Positions 34,722 through 44,181 of a stretch of DNA of 64,000 nucleotides are shown in pieces; the first letter of the stretch is position 1, and each line of letters begins with the position of its first letter. A program made the position numbers and the translations under genes. Location: NCBI GenBank assembly GCA_023151255.1, contig JAKLJG010000004.1, positions 245,388 through 309,387 on the forward strand, in the 5' to 3' direction. The stretch is from Cyclobacteriaceae bacterium (lineage in GTDB: Bacteria > Bacteroidota > Bacteroidia > Cytophagales > Cyclobacteriaceae). The notes beneath the pieces were generated by a model, which had not been told where the DNA came from, made no database searches, and was given only the letters and a program-made list of their open reading frames with translations.

Positions 34722-37439
34722 ATGGCCGAGACGAAAAAACTATTCCTGCTGGATGCTTACGCCCTTATTTACCGCGCCCATTTTGCTTTTACCAAAACAC
34801 CGCGCATTAATTCAAAAGGAATAAACACCTCAGTTCCGTTTGGTTTTACCAACACATTGCTGGAAGTCATCCAAAAGCAAAAACCAACACACATTGGCGT
34901 TGCGTTCGATACGGCAGCCCCTACTTTCCGCGATGAAATTTTTGAAGACTATAAAGCCACCCGGCAGGAAACTCCCGAGGACATCCGGTACGGGCTTCCG
35001 AAAGTAAAAGAGATCATCAAGGGATTCAACATCCCCATCCTTGAACTTGACGGTTACGAAGCTGATGACATCATCGGCACCCTGGCCAAACAAGCCGCCA
35101 AAAAAGGCTTTGAGGTGTATATGATGACACCCGACAAGGATTTCGGCCAGTTGGTTACCGATAAAATAAAATTGTACAAACCTGCCTACATGGGCAATGC
35201 GGTGGACGTGCTGGGACCGAAAGAAGTTTGCGAGAAATGGGACATTAGTGATGTTTCTCAGGTTGTTGATATGTTGGGCATGCAGGGCGACAGTTCAGAT
35301 AATATTCCGGGTATTCCCGGAGTTGGGCCAAAAACGGCATCAGTGCTTCTTAAACAATATGGCAGCATTGAAAATATTCTGAAGCACACGCACGAGTTGA
35401 AAGGCCGACAAAAAGAACTATTCGAACAGTATGGCGAACAGGCCCTGCTCTCGAAAAAACTTGCCACCATCATAACCGATGTCCCCGTGCAGTTCAACCC
35501 GAACGAATTGGAATATACCGGGCCTAATCCGGAAATACTGAAACCGATTTTTCAGGAACTGGAGTTTAAAACCATCATGGCAAGGGTATTTAATGAGCCA
35601 ACTTCAACGCCTGTTAAGCCGGTGGGCGCGCAACTTTCGATGTTTGGTGGCAAGGCAGCACCAGCCGAAACCGATGATACCGCTGAGCAACCAACCATAC
35701 ACGAGCCGGCCTTTACAACAGCAGGCTCAGTCATCTCAACAATCACGGAAGAATCGAGTGATGCAAATGCCGTTGTGAATGCCTTAAAAAGATCAAAAGC
35801 CTTTTCCGTTGAAGCAGTGACCAACGAAGATGGATTACAAGCCCTTGCATTTTCATGGCAGCACGGGAAAGCGGTGATTGTGCCTGGTGATTCTGAGAAA
35901 ACACTCGCTACGCTGGAGTCAGCGCTTAATGATTCAGCCTTGTTGAAACATGGCCATAATTTAAAGGCCACCGTATTGGCACTTAAAGCAGTCGGAAAAA
36001 ATATAACGGGCCCCCTATTCGATACATTGATAGCCCATTACCTTATTGAACCCGAATCTGCACACGATTTATCTACACTTGCAGCCTTCTATCTCAAGAC
36101 TCAACTTCATGACCAATCGCAGTTAACAGACAAACAAAAAGCTGCCGAAAGGGCCGACATCGTATTGCAACTTAAAAGCAAACTGGAATCCGACCTGAAA
36201 GCACGTGGCCATACTAAACTGATGGAGGAGGTTGAAATGCCCTTGCTTGAAGTGCTGGCATCAATGGAATATGAAGGCGTTAACCTGGATACCGAAGCAC
36301 TGGCTTTGATGTCGGAAGAGTTGCGCAATGCAAGCGAAATATTGCAACAGCAAATTTACAAGCTGGCCGGTGGCGAATTCAATATCAACTCACCAAAGCA
36401 GTTAGGAGAACTGCTGTTTGAAAAACTTAAACTTGGCGATAAACCAAAAAAAACCAAAACCGGTCAGTATGCAACCGGTGAGGATGTGCTGCTTAAATTG
36501 GCCGGTGAACACGACATCGTAAAAAAGATACTCGACTTTCGTGAGTATGAAAAACTCCGCTCAACGTATGTAGATGCCCTGCCTAAACTCATCAGCCCGC
36601 GTGACGGGCGCCTTCACACCGATTACCGGCAGGCCGTAGCAGCCACCGGCAGGCTCAGTTCAAATAATCCCAACCTGCAAAACATTCCCATACGCACCGA
36701 AAAAGGAAGGCAAATCCGCAAGGCCTTTATCCCGCGCAACAAAAATTACCTGTTCATGTCGGCCGACTATTCGCAGATTGAACTGCGCATTGCCGCCTCG
36801 TTTGCGAAAGACCAAACCATGATTGATGCTTTCCGGAACAAACGCGATATCCATACCACTACTGCAGCAAAAGTTTTTAAAGTGCCCATTGAAAGCGTTA
36901 CTCCTGATATGAGGCGCAAAGCGAAAGAAGTGAACTTCGGGATTTTGTATGGAAGCACGGCCTTCGGCCTTTCGCAGAACCTGAACATTCCGCGCTCGGA
37001 AGCCAGCGAAATCATCCAGTCATACTTCAAAGAATTTCCGGCCATCAAACAATACATGGACAACGCCATTCTGAAAGCTCGCGAACAGGAGTATGTGGAA
37101 ACCATCCTGGGCCGCAGACGCTACCTGCGTGATATTAACTCGCGCAACATCGCTACACGCGGCTTTGCCGAGCGCAACGCCATCAACGCGCCCATCCAGG
37201 GCAGCGCGGCCGACATTATTAAAGTGGCCATGGTGAACATTCACCGCTGGTTGCAAAAAGAAAAGCTGAAAACCAAAATGATCATGCAGGTGCACGATGA
37301 ACTGGTGTTCGACCTGCATAAGGAAGAAGTGGATGTGGTAAAAGAAAATGTGGTGAAACTGATGAAAAATGCCGTTCAACTGGAAGTGCCCATGGAAGTA
37401 GAGGTGGGCATCGGTAAAAACTGGCTGGAGGCGCATTAA
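34722..37439 (+). CDS. polA: DNA polymerase I with degraded 3'-5' exonuclease site
   Basis: 905 residues, full length. 5'-3' exonuclease (about 1-290) with TPDKDFGQLV and GDSSDNIPGIPGVGPKTAS; 3'-5' exonuclease-like domain (about 320-510); polymerase domain with motif A SADYSQIELR and motif C QVHDELVF. The exonuclease metal site is impaired: S362 and E364 in FSVEA replace the D-x-E pair, and HNLKATV lacks the second Asp. The late Asp in ERADIVLQL remains. It fills gaps and removes primers; proofreading is probably lost. Confidence 0.95.
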   Translation: MAETKKLFLLDAYALIYRAHFAFTKTPRINSKGINTSVPFGFTNTLLEVIQKQKPTHIGVAFDTAAPTFRDEIFEDYKATRQETPEDIRYGLPKVKEIIKGFNIPILELDGYEADDIIGTLAKQAAKKGFEVYMMTPDKDFGQLVTDKIKLYKPAYMGNAVDVLGPKEVCEKWDISDVSQVVDMLGMQGDSSDNIPGIPGVGPKTASVLLKQYGSIENILKHTHELKGRQKELFEQYGEQALLSKKLATIITDVPVQFNPNELEYTGPNPEILKPIFQELEFKTIMARVFNEPTSTPVKPVGAQLSMFGGKAAPAETDDTAEQPTIHEPAFTTAGSVISTITEESSDANAVVNALKRSKAFSVEAVTNEDGLQALAFSWQHGKAVIVPGDSEKTLATLESALNDSALLKHGHNLKATVLALKAVGKNITGPLFDTLIAHYLIEPESAHDLSTLAAFYLKTQLHDQSQLTDKQKAAERADIVLQLKSKLESDLKARGHTKLMEEVEMPLLEVLASMEYEGVNLDTEALALMSEELRNASEILQQQIYKLAGGEFNINSPKQLGELLFEKLKLGDKPKKTKTGQYATGEDVLLKLAGEHDIVKKILDFREYEKLRSTYVDALPKLISPRDGRLHTDYRQAVAATGRLSSNNPNLQNIPIRTEKGRQIRKAFIPRNKNYLFMSADYSQIELRIAASFAKDQTMIDAFRNKRDIHTTTAAKVFKVPIESVTPDMRRKAKEVNFGILYGSTAFGLSQNLNIPRSEASEIIQSYFKEFPAIKQYMDNAILKAREQEYVETILGRRRYLRDINSRNIATRGFAERNAINAPIQGSAADIIKVAMVNIHRWLQKEKLKTKMIMQVHDELVFDLHKEEVDVVKENVVKLMKNAVQLEVPMEVEVGIGKNWLEAH

Positions 37440-37489
37440 GCGCTTTTTGCTGACAGCGGACTCCAAAATCCGTTGATGACCCTAAACCA

Positions 37490-37515
37490 AACTTACAAAG
37501 ATGTAACTTACAAAG
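37490..37515 (+). repeat. Direct repeat AACTTACAAAG x2 upstream of the dehydratase gene
   Basis: Copies at 37490-37500 and 37505-37515, 15-base period. The second copy is part of GTAAC-N10-GTTAC, an imperfect palindrome 16 bases before the ATG. It could be an operator or chance. Confidence 0.35.
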
Positions 37516-37531
37516 TTGTTACTTGCCAGGT

Positions 37532-38491
37532 ATGATAGCGAAAGAAACAATTCAACAGGCACACGAACGAATAAAACCCTACATTCATCGCACACCGGTG
37601 ATGACCTCATCGGGTTTAAATGAACTGGCCGGCTGTTCGCTGTACTTCAAGTGCGAGAACTTCCAGAAGATTGGCGCCTTCAAAGCGCGCGGGGCAATGA
37701 ATGCCATCCTTTCGCTAACCCCTGAGCAACGGGCAAAAGGTATTGCCACACATTCGTCCGGTAATCATGCGCAGGCTGTAGCCCGGGCAGCAAAAATTGT
37801 TGGCGTGCCCTCTTACATTGTTATGCCTAAAACAGCGCCCGAAATAAAAAAGCGGGGCGTTCGCGGCTATGGCGGACAGATTTTTGAATGCGAACCAACC
37901 GTTGAGTCGCGCGAAAGCACGCTGGCCCAGGTTATCCGCAATACCGGGGCAACCGAAGTGCACCCGTTTAACAACTACGCTGTGATTACCGGCCAGGCAA
38001 CAGCAGCTAAGGAACTAATTGAAGACATAAACGAAAAACTGGATGTGATGCTTGCACCTGTGGGTGGTGGCGGATTGCTAAGTGGTACACTGCTCGCTGT
38101 AAAATATTTCTCACCAGAAACAATAGTCATTGCCGGGGAGCCGGCCGGGTCAGACGATGCGTACCGGTCGCTTCAAAGCGGTAAAATAGAAACAGCCCAA
38201 TCCAATACCATTGCTGACGGCCTGCTTACATCGCTGGGCGACAAAACCTTTCCGATTATACGCGATCACGTAAAGGAAATCATTACCGTTACCGATGCCG
38301 AAATCGTTGCCGCCATGCGGCTGATCTGGGAACGCCTGAAAATTATTGTTGAGCCCTCGTGCGCAGTCCCCTTTGCTGCGGTGTTGAAAGCGAAGGAAAA
38401 ATTTGCCGGCAAAAGGGTGGGCATTATCCTTTCCGGTGGTAATGTGGATTTGGAGCGGGCGTGTAAGTTAATGAGCGAGCAAGGGAAATAG
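37532..38491 (+). CDS. Threonine/serine dehydratase family PLP enzyme
   Basis: 319 residues from ATG 37532 (TTG 37523 is an alternative). Fold type II PLP enzyme: the Schiff-base Lys is in FKARGAMNA, SSGNHAQAVA binds the carboxylate and VGGGGLLSG binds the phosphate. No regulatory ACT domain is present, so it resembles biodegradative threonine dehydratase or serine racemase rather than IlvA of isoleucine biosynthesis. It converges on the M1 peptidase pair. Confidence 0.85.
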   Translation: MIAKETIQQAHERIKPYIHRTPVMTSSGLNELAGCSLYFKCENFQKIGAFKARGAMNAILSLTPEQRAKGIATHSSGNHAQAVARAAKIVGVPSYIVMPKTAPEIKKRGVRGYGGQIFECEPTVESRESTLAQVIRNTGATEVHPFNNYAVITGQATAAKELIEDINEKLDVMLAPVGGGGLLSGTLLAVKYFSPETIVIAGEPAGSDDAYRSLQSGKIETAQSNTIADGLLTSLGDKTFPIIRDHVKEIITVTDAEIVAAMRLIWERLKIIVEPSCAVPFAAVLKAKEKFAGKRVGIILSGGNVDLERACKLMSEQGK

Positions 38492-38498
38492 TCACTCT

Positions 38499-40718
38499 TT
38501 AATTCGTCCCCTTCTTAAACTGATCAAACTTAGATTCAGTCTGGCGCTTCGGGAATACGTTGTCGGCCGTGTTCACATCGGCTGTTTCGAAATTCGGATC
38601 TATTACAATGTTGGTCACTTCCTTTTCCTTGATGAATACTTTGGTTACCTCGTTCTCGTTAGTGCGCCAGATTTCGGCCGGTATGCGCTCAATTTCTTTG
38701 CTACCGTCTTTGTATGTCCACTCAATAACCAGCGGGGTTACCAAGCCCCCGGTATTTTTAAACTTGAGTTCGTAAATATTTTTGCCAGCCAGTTTTTGGC
38801 GTACGGCATTGTCGTCAATGCGGTTGCGGAATTCCCGGTACGCATCATCGGGTGTGTTAAGAACAGTCAACTCCTGCGGGCCATTGCTGAAATCCGTAGG
38901 CTTTCCGGTGTTCTTTGCTCCGGCTGTCAGCTCGCCCTGCTTTGCTTTTTTGGTTTTATTTTCCGGATCAGTCGTTTCGGTTTTCAGCCGGAACCACTTT
39001 ACTTCATCCAGCGTAACATCCACATGGTCGGTAGTGAAAAACCATCCGCGCCAGAACCAGTCCAGGTCAATTGCTGATGCATCTTCCATGGTGCGAAAGA
39101 AATCAGCCGGCTTGGGATGTTTGAAGGCCCAGCGCTGTGCGTATTCTTTAAATGCTTTATCGAAAAGTTCAGGGCCCATCACGGTTTCGCGCAATACCGT
39201 TAGTGCCGCTGCTGGTTTGGAGTAGCCGTTGTTGCCGAAGCTGGCGCCTTGGTTATCAGAGGCGGCCATCACCGGTCGCATGACGCTTTTATCTCCTCTC
39301 ATAAAATTAACAATGGCTTTGGGCGTGTTCTCGTTGTAGTTCAGGTGTGGGTAGCGTTCGCGCATGGTTTCTTTTTCAAGAAAAGAGTTAAGCCCTTCGT
39401 CCATCCAGGTGCATTGCCGTTCATCTGAGTTGATGATCATCGGGAAATAATTGTGCCCCACCTCGTGCACAATAATGTACACCATGCGCACGCGGGTACG
39501 CTCTGATATGGTACCGTCTTTTGCGGGTCTTCCCCCATTAAAAGAAACCATCGGGTACTCCATACCCCCGCCCACCCAGTTGATGGAATAGGCTGTGGGA
39601 TACGGGTAGTCGATGGTTCGGGCAGAGTAAACATCCAGTGTATTCTTAATAGCCAGGGTAGATTCCTGCGCCCACAGCGGGTTGCCTTCTTTCGGGTAAA
39701 GCGATTGCGCCAGCGGAGTGTTGTTGCCGTTCTTTACGGCCATGGCATCCCAGATGAACTTGCGCGATGAGGCAAAAGCAAAGTCGCGCACATTTTCGGC
39801 ATGAAACTCCCAGGTTGATTTTTTCTTTGAGCGTTCTTTTTCCTTTTTCCTGGCCTCCTCTTCGGTTACGATAAACACCGGTTTATCGAAGGTTTTGCGT
39901 GCTTTTTCAAAGCGATCAAACTGTTCTTTTGTCAATACTTCCTTTGGATTTTGCAACCAACCTGTAGCGCCTACGATGTGATCAGACGGCACGGTAATAC
40001 GCACTTTGTAATTGCCAAACACCAATGCAAACTCGCCTGCTCCCAGAAATTGTTTGTTCTGCCAGCCTTCATAATCATCGAACACGCACATACGCGGAAA
40101 CCACTGGGCAATGAAATAAATATAGTTGCCATCATCAGGAAAATACTCCATACCGCTGCGGCCGCTCACTTTCATCATGTCGTTGATGTTGTATCTCCAC
40201 TCAACCGAAAAGGAAAATTGCTCACCGGTTTTCAGCGGTTGCGGCAGGTCAATGCGCATCATGGTGTTGTTGATGACGTAAGACAGGGATTTGCCCGAAG
40301 CATCGGTTACTTTGCTGATGGTATAGCCGCCTGTATAATCGTGGAGGTTGAGAACCCCGGCAATAAACCGGGTGGGTATGGAGTCACGAATAACCGATGA
40401 ACGGGTTTTAGCCAGCGAATTTTCAGGTGAGTTGATGTTCTGATCGAGTTGCAGCCAAAGGTAGGTTAGCGTTTCGGGCGAATTATTAAAATAGGTGATG
40501 GTTTCCCTTCCGGAAAGCACCTGGGTATCGTCATTGATTTCGACATCAATTACGTAATCAGCCCGCTGCTGCCAGTAGGCCGGGCCGGGCGAACCGGAAG
40601 CAGTACGGTAACTATTGGGAGTGGGCAATAACTGATCGAGCTGTTCAAATTTTCCCTTCCACTGTTGCGCCTGTGCTGCACCAGCGATTACTCCAAGCAT
40701 AACTAATACGTATTTCAT
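38499..40718 (-). CDS. M1 family metallopeptidase (copy 2), exported
   Basis: 739 residues from ATG 40718, signal peptide 1-18. N-terminal beta-domain (about 40-270) then the gluzincin catalytic core with VHEVGHN and the downstream DEGLNSF Glu 18 residues later. The exopeptidase GAMEN motif is changed to GGGMEYP. It has the same length and layout as the next gene upstream (40768-42987) and is a tandem duplicate. Relatives degrade peptides in the periplasm. A TAAATTTG element at 40743-40750 could be its own promoter. Confidence 0.9.
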   Translation of the reverse strand: MKYVLVMLGVIAGAAQAQQWKGKFEQLDQLLPTPNSYRTASGSPGPAYWQQRADYVIDVEINDDTQVLSGRETITYFNNSPETLTYLWLQLDQNINSPENSLAKTRSSVIRDSIPTRFIAGVLNLHDYTGGYTISKVTDASGKSLSYVINNTMMRIDLPQPLKTGEQFSFSVEWRYNINDMMKVSGRSGMEYFPDDGNYIYFIAQWFPRMCVFDDYEGWQNKQFLGAGEFALVFGNYKVRITVPSDHIVGATGWLQNPKEVLTKEQFDRFEKARKTFDKPVFIVTEEEARKKEKERSKKKSTWEFHAENVRDFAFASSRKFIWDAMAVKNGNNTPLAQSLYPKEGNPLWAQESTLAIKNTLDVYSARTIDYPYPTAYSINWVGGGMEYPMVSFNGGRPAKDGTISERTRVRMVYIIVHEVGHNYFPMIINSDERQCTWMDEGLNSFLEKETMRERYPHLNYNENTPKAIVNFMRGDKSVMRPVMAASDNQGASFGNNGYSKPAAALTVLRETVMGPELFDKAFKEYAQRWAFKHPKPADFFRTMEDASAIDLDWFWRGWFFTTDHVDVTLDEVKWFRLKTETTDPENKTKKAKQGELTAGAKNTGKPTDFSNGPQELTVLNTPDDAYREFRNRIDDNAVRQKLAGKNIYELKFKNTGGLVTPLVIEWTYKDGSKEIERIPAEIWRTNENEVTKVFIKEKEVTNIVIDPNFETADVNTADNVFPKRQTESKFDQFKKGTN

Positions 40719-40742
40719 TTTCAGCCGATTGATAACGTTAAA

Positions 40743-40750
40743 CAAATTTA
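40743..40750 (-). promoter_or_regulatory. -7 element (TAAATTTG) ahead of the second M1 gene
   Basis: Perfect TAnnTTTG on the minus strand, 24 bases ahead of ATG 40718. No TTG lies 17-23 bases upstream. It could give the second copy independent expression. Confidence 0.4.
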
Positions 40751-40767
40751 ATTCGTAACGCTGTGGT

Positions 40768-42987
40768 TTAGTTACCCTTTTTAAAGGCATCAAACTTCGA
40801 TGGCTCACTTCGCTTCGGAAACACATTGTCACCGATATTCACATCGGTTATTTCCTTAAACGGATCGAGCACAACCGATACAACTTCCTTTTCCTTAACA
40901 AAAACTTTGGTTACCGTTTGTTCATTGGTGCGCCAGATTTCAGCGGGTATCCGTTCAATTTCTTTGCTGCCATCCTTGTAGGTCCACTCAATGATGACGG
41001 GCATCATCAGGCCGCCTTTGTTCGAGAGTTTGATTTCATAAATATTTTTATTCTGCAGTTTATTGATAATGGCCTTATCATCAAGCCGGCTGCGAAACTC
41101 GGTGTAAAACCGTTCATCGGTTGGCAGCACGGTTAGCGGCTCAGGGCCAGCTGCAAAATCGGTGAAGGTTTTTGTGCCTGTTGAACCAGAAACGCTGCTT
41201 TTCTTTGCCGAAACATTCTTCTCCGGACTGGTCTGCTCGTTTTTGAGTTTATACCACTTCACATAATCCACTGACTGATCTACATTATCGGTTGTATAAA
41301 ACCACCCGCGCCAGAACCAGTCCAGATCAACAGCCGAGGCATCTTCCATGGTGCGGAAGAAATCGGCCGGCATCGGGTGTTTGAATGCCCAACGTTGCGA
41401 ATATTCCTTAAACGCTTTATCAAAAAGATCTTTGCCCATCACGGTTTCACGCAGGATGTACAAACCGGTTGCGGCCTTCTGGTATTGCTCGGCACCAAAC
41501 TGCAGTACCTGTTCGGAGTTGGTCATAAGCGGGCGCTGGTAACTGCGGTCGCCTTTCATATAATTAACCAGTGCTTCCGGTTTACCGCGGCTCCAGTCGT
41601 CATTCGGGTAGCGTTCCATTTCGGTAACCAACTGAACAAAACTGTTAATGCCTTCGTCCATCCACGTCCACTGGCGTTCATCGTTATTGATGATCATCGG
41701 GAAGAAGTTGTGGCCTACCTCGTGCACAATAACGCCAATCATCCGCTGGCGGTCTGAATTCGAGTAACTGCCATCTTTTTTCGGTCTGCCGAAGTTGAAG
41801 CATATCATCGGATATTCCATGCCGATGGAAGCGGCATGCACGGAAATGGCAACCGGGTACGGATAATCAATGGTCATGCGTGAATACACTTCCAGCGTAT
41901 TTTTAACCGCAAGCGTTGATTCCTTTTCCCACAACGGATTGCCTTCTTTCGGGTAAAACGACATGGCCAGCGGTGTGTTATTACCAATTTTTACTGCCTG
42001 GGCATCCCAGATAAATTTGCGCGAAGTGGCAAAGGCAAAGTCGCGCACGTTGGTGGCACGAAACTCCCAGGTTTTCTTATCGGAAGCCCGGGTTTTTTCT
42101 TTTTTGGTTGCCTCCTCCTGCGTAACAATAATAATTGGCTTGTCGAACGAAGTTTTAGCTTTCTCAAAACGCTCCTGTTCAGTTCTGCTAAGTACCTGCT
42201 GCGGGTTTTGCAGCGAGCCGGTTGCAGCCACAATGTGATCAGACGGCACGGTAATCTTCACGGTATAATCGCCAAACGGAAGGGCAAACTCGCCCTGGCC
42301 TAGAAACTGTTTATTCTGCCAGCCATTTACATCATCGAACACGCACATGCGCGGGAAAAACTGGGCAATGGTGTACACATAGTTGCCGTCTTCCGGAAAA
42401 TATTCCAGGCCGCTGCGCTGGTTGTCGCGCATCCGGTCGCCAATGTTGTACGACCATTCAATGGAAAACTGATACCGCGAACCGGTCGCCAACGGTTGGG
42501 GCAGATCCACGCGCATCATGGTGTTATTTATAAAAAACGGAAGTGCTCTTCCTGTAGCATCGGTTACTGATTTTATTTTATGCCCGCCATCAAAATCGTA
42601 CAGGGCCAGCGAGCCGGCCACCGATTTGGCAGCAACAGAATCGCGTATGCGCGTTACCGATGATTTTTCGGTCATGTTGCCTTTGGCCAGGATGTTCTGA
42701 TCCAGTTGCAGCCAGAGGTACTTCAGTGTTTCGGGTGAGTTATTATGGTAGGTAATGGTTTCCTTGCCTGTTATGGATTGGTTATTGTCATTGAGCTCAA
42801 CGGCAATTTCATAATCGGCTTTTTGCTGCCAGTATTTTGGGCCCGGTGAGCCGGAACCGGTGCGGTATTCATTGGGTGTTGGCAGCAGGTGTTCCAACTG
42901 TTCAAATTTGCCTTGCCATTTGGCCGGTTCCTGTGCCCAGGCTGTACAAGCAAACACTGTCATCATTACGATACCTAATCTTCTCAT
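40768..42987 (-). CDS. M1 family metallopeptidase (copy 1), exported
   Basis: 739 residues, signal peptide 1-18 (ends AWA before QEP). Gluzincin core with VHEVGHNFFP and MDEGINSF; the exopeptidase motif reads IGMEYP. It is a clear paralogue of the 38499-40718 gene over the full length, sharing for example KWQGKFEQL, WRTNE and the WTYKDGSKEIERIPAEIW segment. Role as above. It starts 49 bp upstream of the second copy. Confidence 0.9.
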   Translation of the reverse strand: MRRLGIVMMTVFACTAWAQEPAKWQGKFEQLEHLLPTPNEYRTGSGSPGPKYWQQKADYEIAVELNDNNQSITGKETITYHNNSPETLKYLWLQLDQNILAKGNMTEKSSVTRIRDSVAAKSVAGSLALYDFDGGHKIKSVTDATGRALPFFINNTMMRVDLPQPLATGSRYQFSIEWSYNIGDRMRDNQRSGLEYFPEDGNYVYTIAQFFPRMCVFDDVNGWQNKQFLGQGEFALPFGDYTVKITVPSDHIVAATGSLQNPQQVLSRTEQERFEKAKTSFDKPIIIVTQEEATKKEKTRASDKKTWEFRATNVRDFAFATSRKFIWDAQAVKIGNNTPLAMSFYPKEGNPLWEKESTLAVKNTLEVYSRMTIDYPYPVAISVHAASIGMEYPMICFNFGRPKKDGSYSNSDRQRMIGVIVHEVGHNFFPMIINNDERQWTWMDEGINSFVQLVTEMERYPNDDWSRGKPEALVNYMKGDRSYQRPLMTNSEQVLQFGAEQYQKAATGLYILRETVMGKDLFDKAFKEYSQRWAFKHPMPADFFRTMEDASAVDLDWFWRGWFYTTDNVDQSVDYVKWYKLKNEQTSPEKNVSAKKSSVSGSTGTKTFTDFAAGPEPLTVLPTDERFYTEFRSRLDDKAIINKLQNKNIYEIKLSNKGGLMMPVIIEWTYKDGSKEIERIPAEIWRTNEQTVTKVFVKEKEVVSVVLDPFKEITDVNIGDNVFPKRSEPSKFDAFKKGN

Positions 42988-43009
42988 CTCCTTGTTTTTT
43001 TATTAGTAC

Positions 43010-43597
43010 TTACCAGAAAATTTTATCCTTCAACAATACCAACGCCATGCCGGCTATTAACGATGAAACCACCAGTTTCCAGTCTCTGCGGTTTACCGTA
43101 AACAAATCAACCACAATAAACGCTGTGGTAAGAAACACGATAACAATTATTATCTGGCCGAACTCAAGACCTACATTAAAGGCAAATAGCTGGGATACAA
43201 TGCTGCGGTCCTTCCCTAAAATACTGCGCAGGTAATTGCTAAAACCCAGGCCGTGAATCAGGCCGAAGAATAGCGCATAACCATAGCTCAACCAAAGTGC
43301 ACGGTCAGACAAGCGTTGCTCATTTTTGAACAGGTTTGATATGGCGGTTATAAAGATGGTTAATGGGATCAGAAACTCTATTAAATCGGCATTTACTGTA
43401 ACAACATTAAGTGTTGCCAACGCCAGGGTTATGGAATGCCCGATGGTGAAGGCCGTAACCAAAATTAAAACCTGCTTCCAGTCGCGCCAGGTATACAGCA
43501 CACATAAAGCCACCACAAACAAAATATGGTCGTAGCCGTTTCTATAATCCAGGATGTGATCTTTGCCTAAACCAAAGTAAAGTTCAAATTCGCTCAT
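43010..43597 (-). CDS. HupE/UreJ family membrane protein
   Basis: 195 residues, five or six membrane helices. HupE/UreJ_2-type with GYDHILFVVALC near the start, FTIGHSITLALA and LIHGLGFSNYL in the middle (conserved His). Relatives are linked to nickel/hydrogenase or urease systems but here none is nearby, so the ion is unknown. TATGTTTG promoter element at 43618-43625. Upstream of the M1 gene pair on the same strand by 22 bp. Confidence 0.75.
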   Translation of the reverse strand: MSEFELYFGLGKDHILDYRNGYDHILFVVALCVLYTWRDWKQVLILVTAFTIGHSITLALATLNVVTVNADLIEFLIPLTIFITAISNLFKNEQRLSDRALWLSYGYALFFGLIHGLGFSNYLRSILGKDRSIVSQLFAFNVGLEFGQIIIVIVFLTTAFIVVDLFTVNRRDWKLVVSSLIAGMALVLLKDKIFW

Positions 43598-43617
43598 GCG
43601 ATTGATTTTTCAGCCAG

Positions 43618-43625
43618 CAAACATA
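43618..43625 (-). promoter_or_regulatory. -7 element (TATGTTTG) of the HupE/UreJ gene
   Basis: Perfect TAnnTTTG on the minus strand 20 bases ahead of ATG 43597. It may serve the HupE and M1 peptidase genes together. Confidence 0.45.
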
Positions 43626-43698
43626 CGGATTAAATGAAAATGCCTGTGCAGGTGGCTGGCCATCGAATTTGGATTGCCTTTTGTTGTAATATTGAGCG

Positions 43699-44175
43699 AT
43701 GGTTCTGTCTGTCATTTTATCCTGGTTGGTTGCTTTGCATCCGATACACGTATCAGTAACGGATATTGTGCACGATGAGAAGGAGCGCGAACTTGAAATC
43801 ATCATGCGGATTTTTACCGATGACCTGGAGACGTCCATCCGTGCCCTTAAGAATAATCCGGAGCTTGATTTGTTAAACCCGGTCCAATCAACAACCGATG
43901 AGCTGGTTAAACAGTATGTGCTGGAGCGATTTGCAGTTTCGTTGGATGGCAAAAAACAAATACTGAATTTTTTAGGCACGCAGCAAGAAGATGATGCCTT
44001 GCTTTGCTTTATCCAGGTGCGCGGTGTAAAAAAGTGGAAAACCATTGAGGTAATGAACAGTGTTATTACCGAAACCTACGATGACCAGTCGAACCTGGTA
44101 CATGTTACCGTTGGCGATAAAGTGCGCAGTTTGCGGCTGATGAGAAATAGTCCTTCCGGTAAACTAAGTTTTTAA
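43699..44175 (+). CDS. DUF6702 family protein
   Basis: 158 residues. An N-terminal hydrophobic stretch ending LHPIHVSVT suggests a signal peptide, and the mature part begins HPIHVSVTDI as in DUF6702 proteins. Divergent from HupE and near M1 peptidases, the same neighbourhood I recall in other Bacteroidota. Function unknown. It may act with HupE, since both are small envelope proteins. Confidence 0.7.
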   Translation: MVLSVILSWLVALHPIHVSVTDIVHDEKERELEIIMRIFTDDLETSIRALKNNPELDLLNPVQSTTDELVKQYVLERFAVSLDGKKQILNFLGTQQEDDALLCFIQVRGVKKWKTIEVMNSVITETYDDQSNLVHVTVGDKVRSLRLMRNSPSGKLSF

Positions 44176-44181
44176 GCAGCC

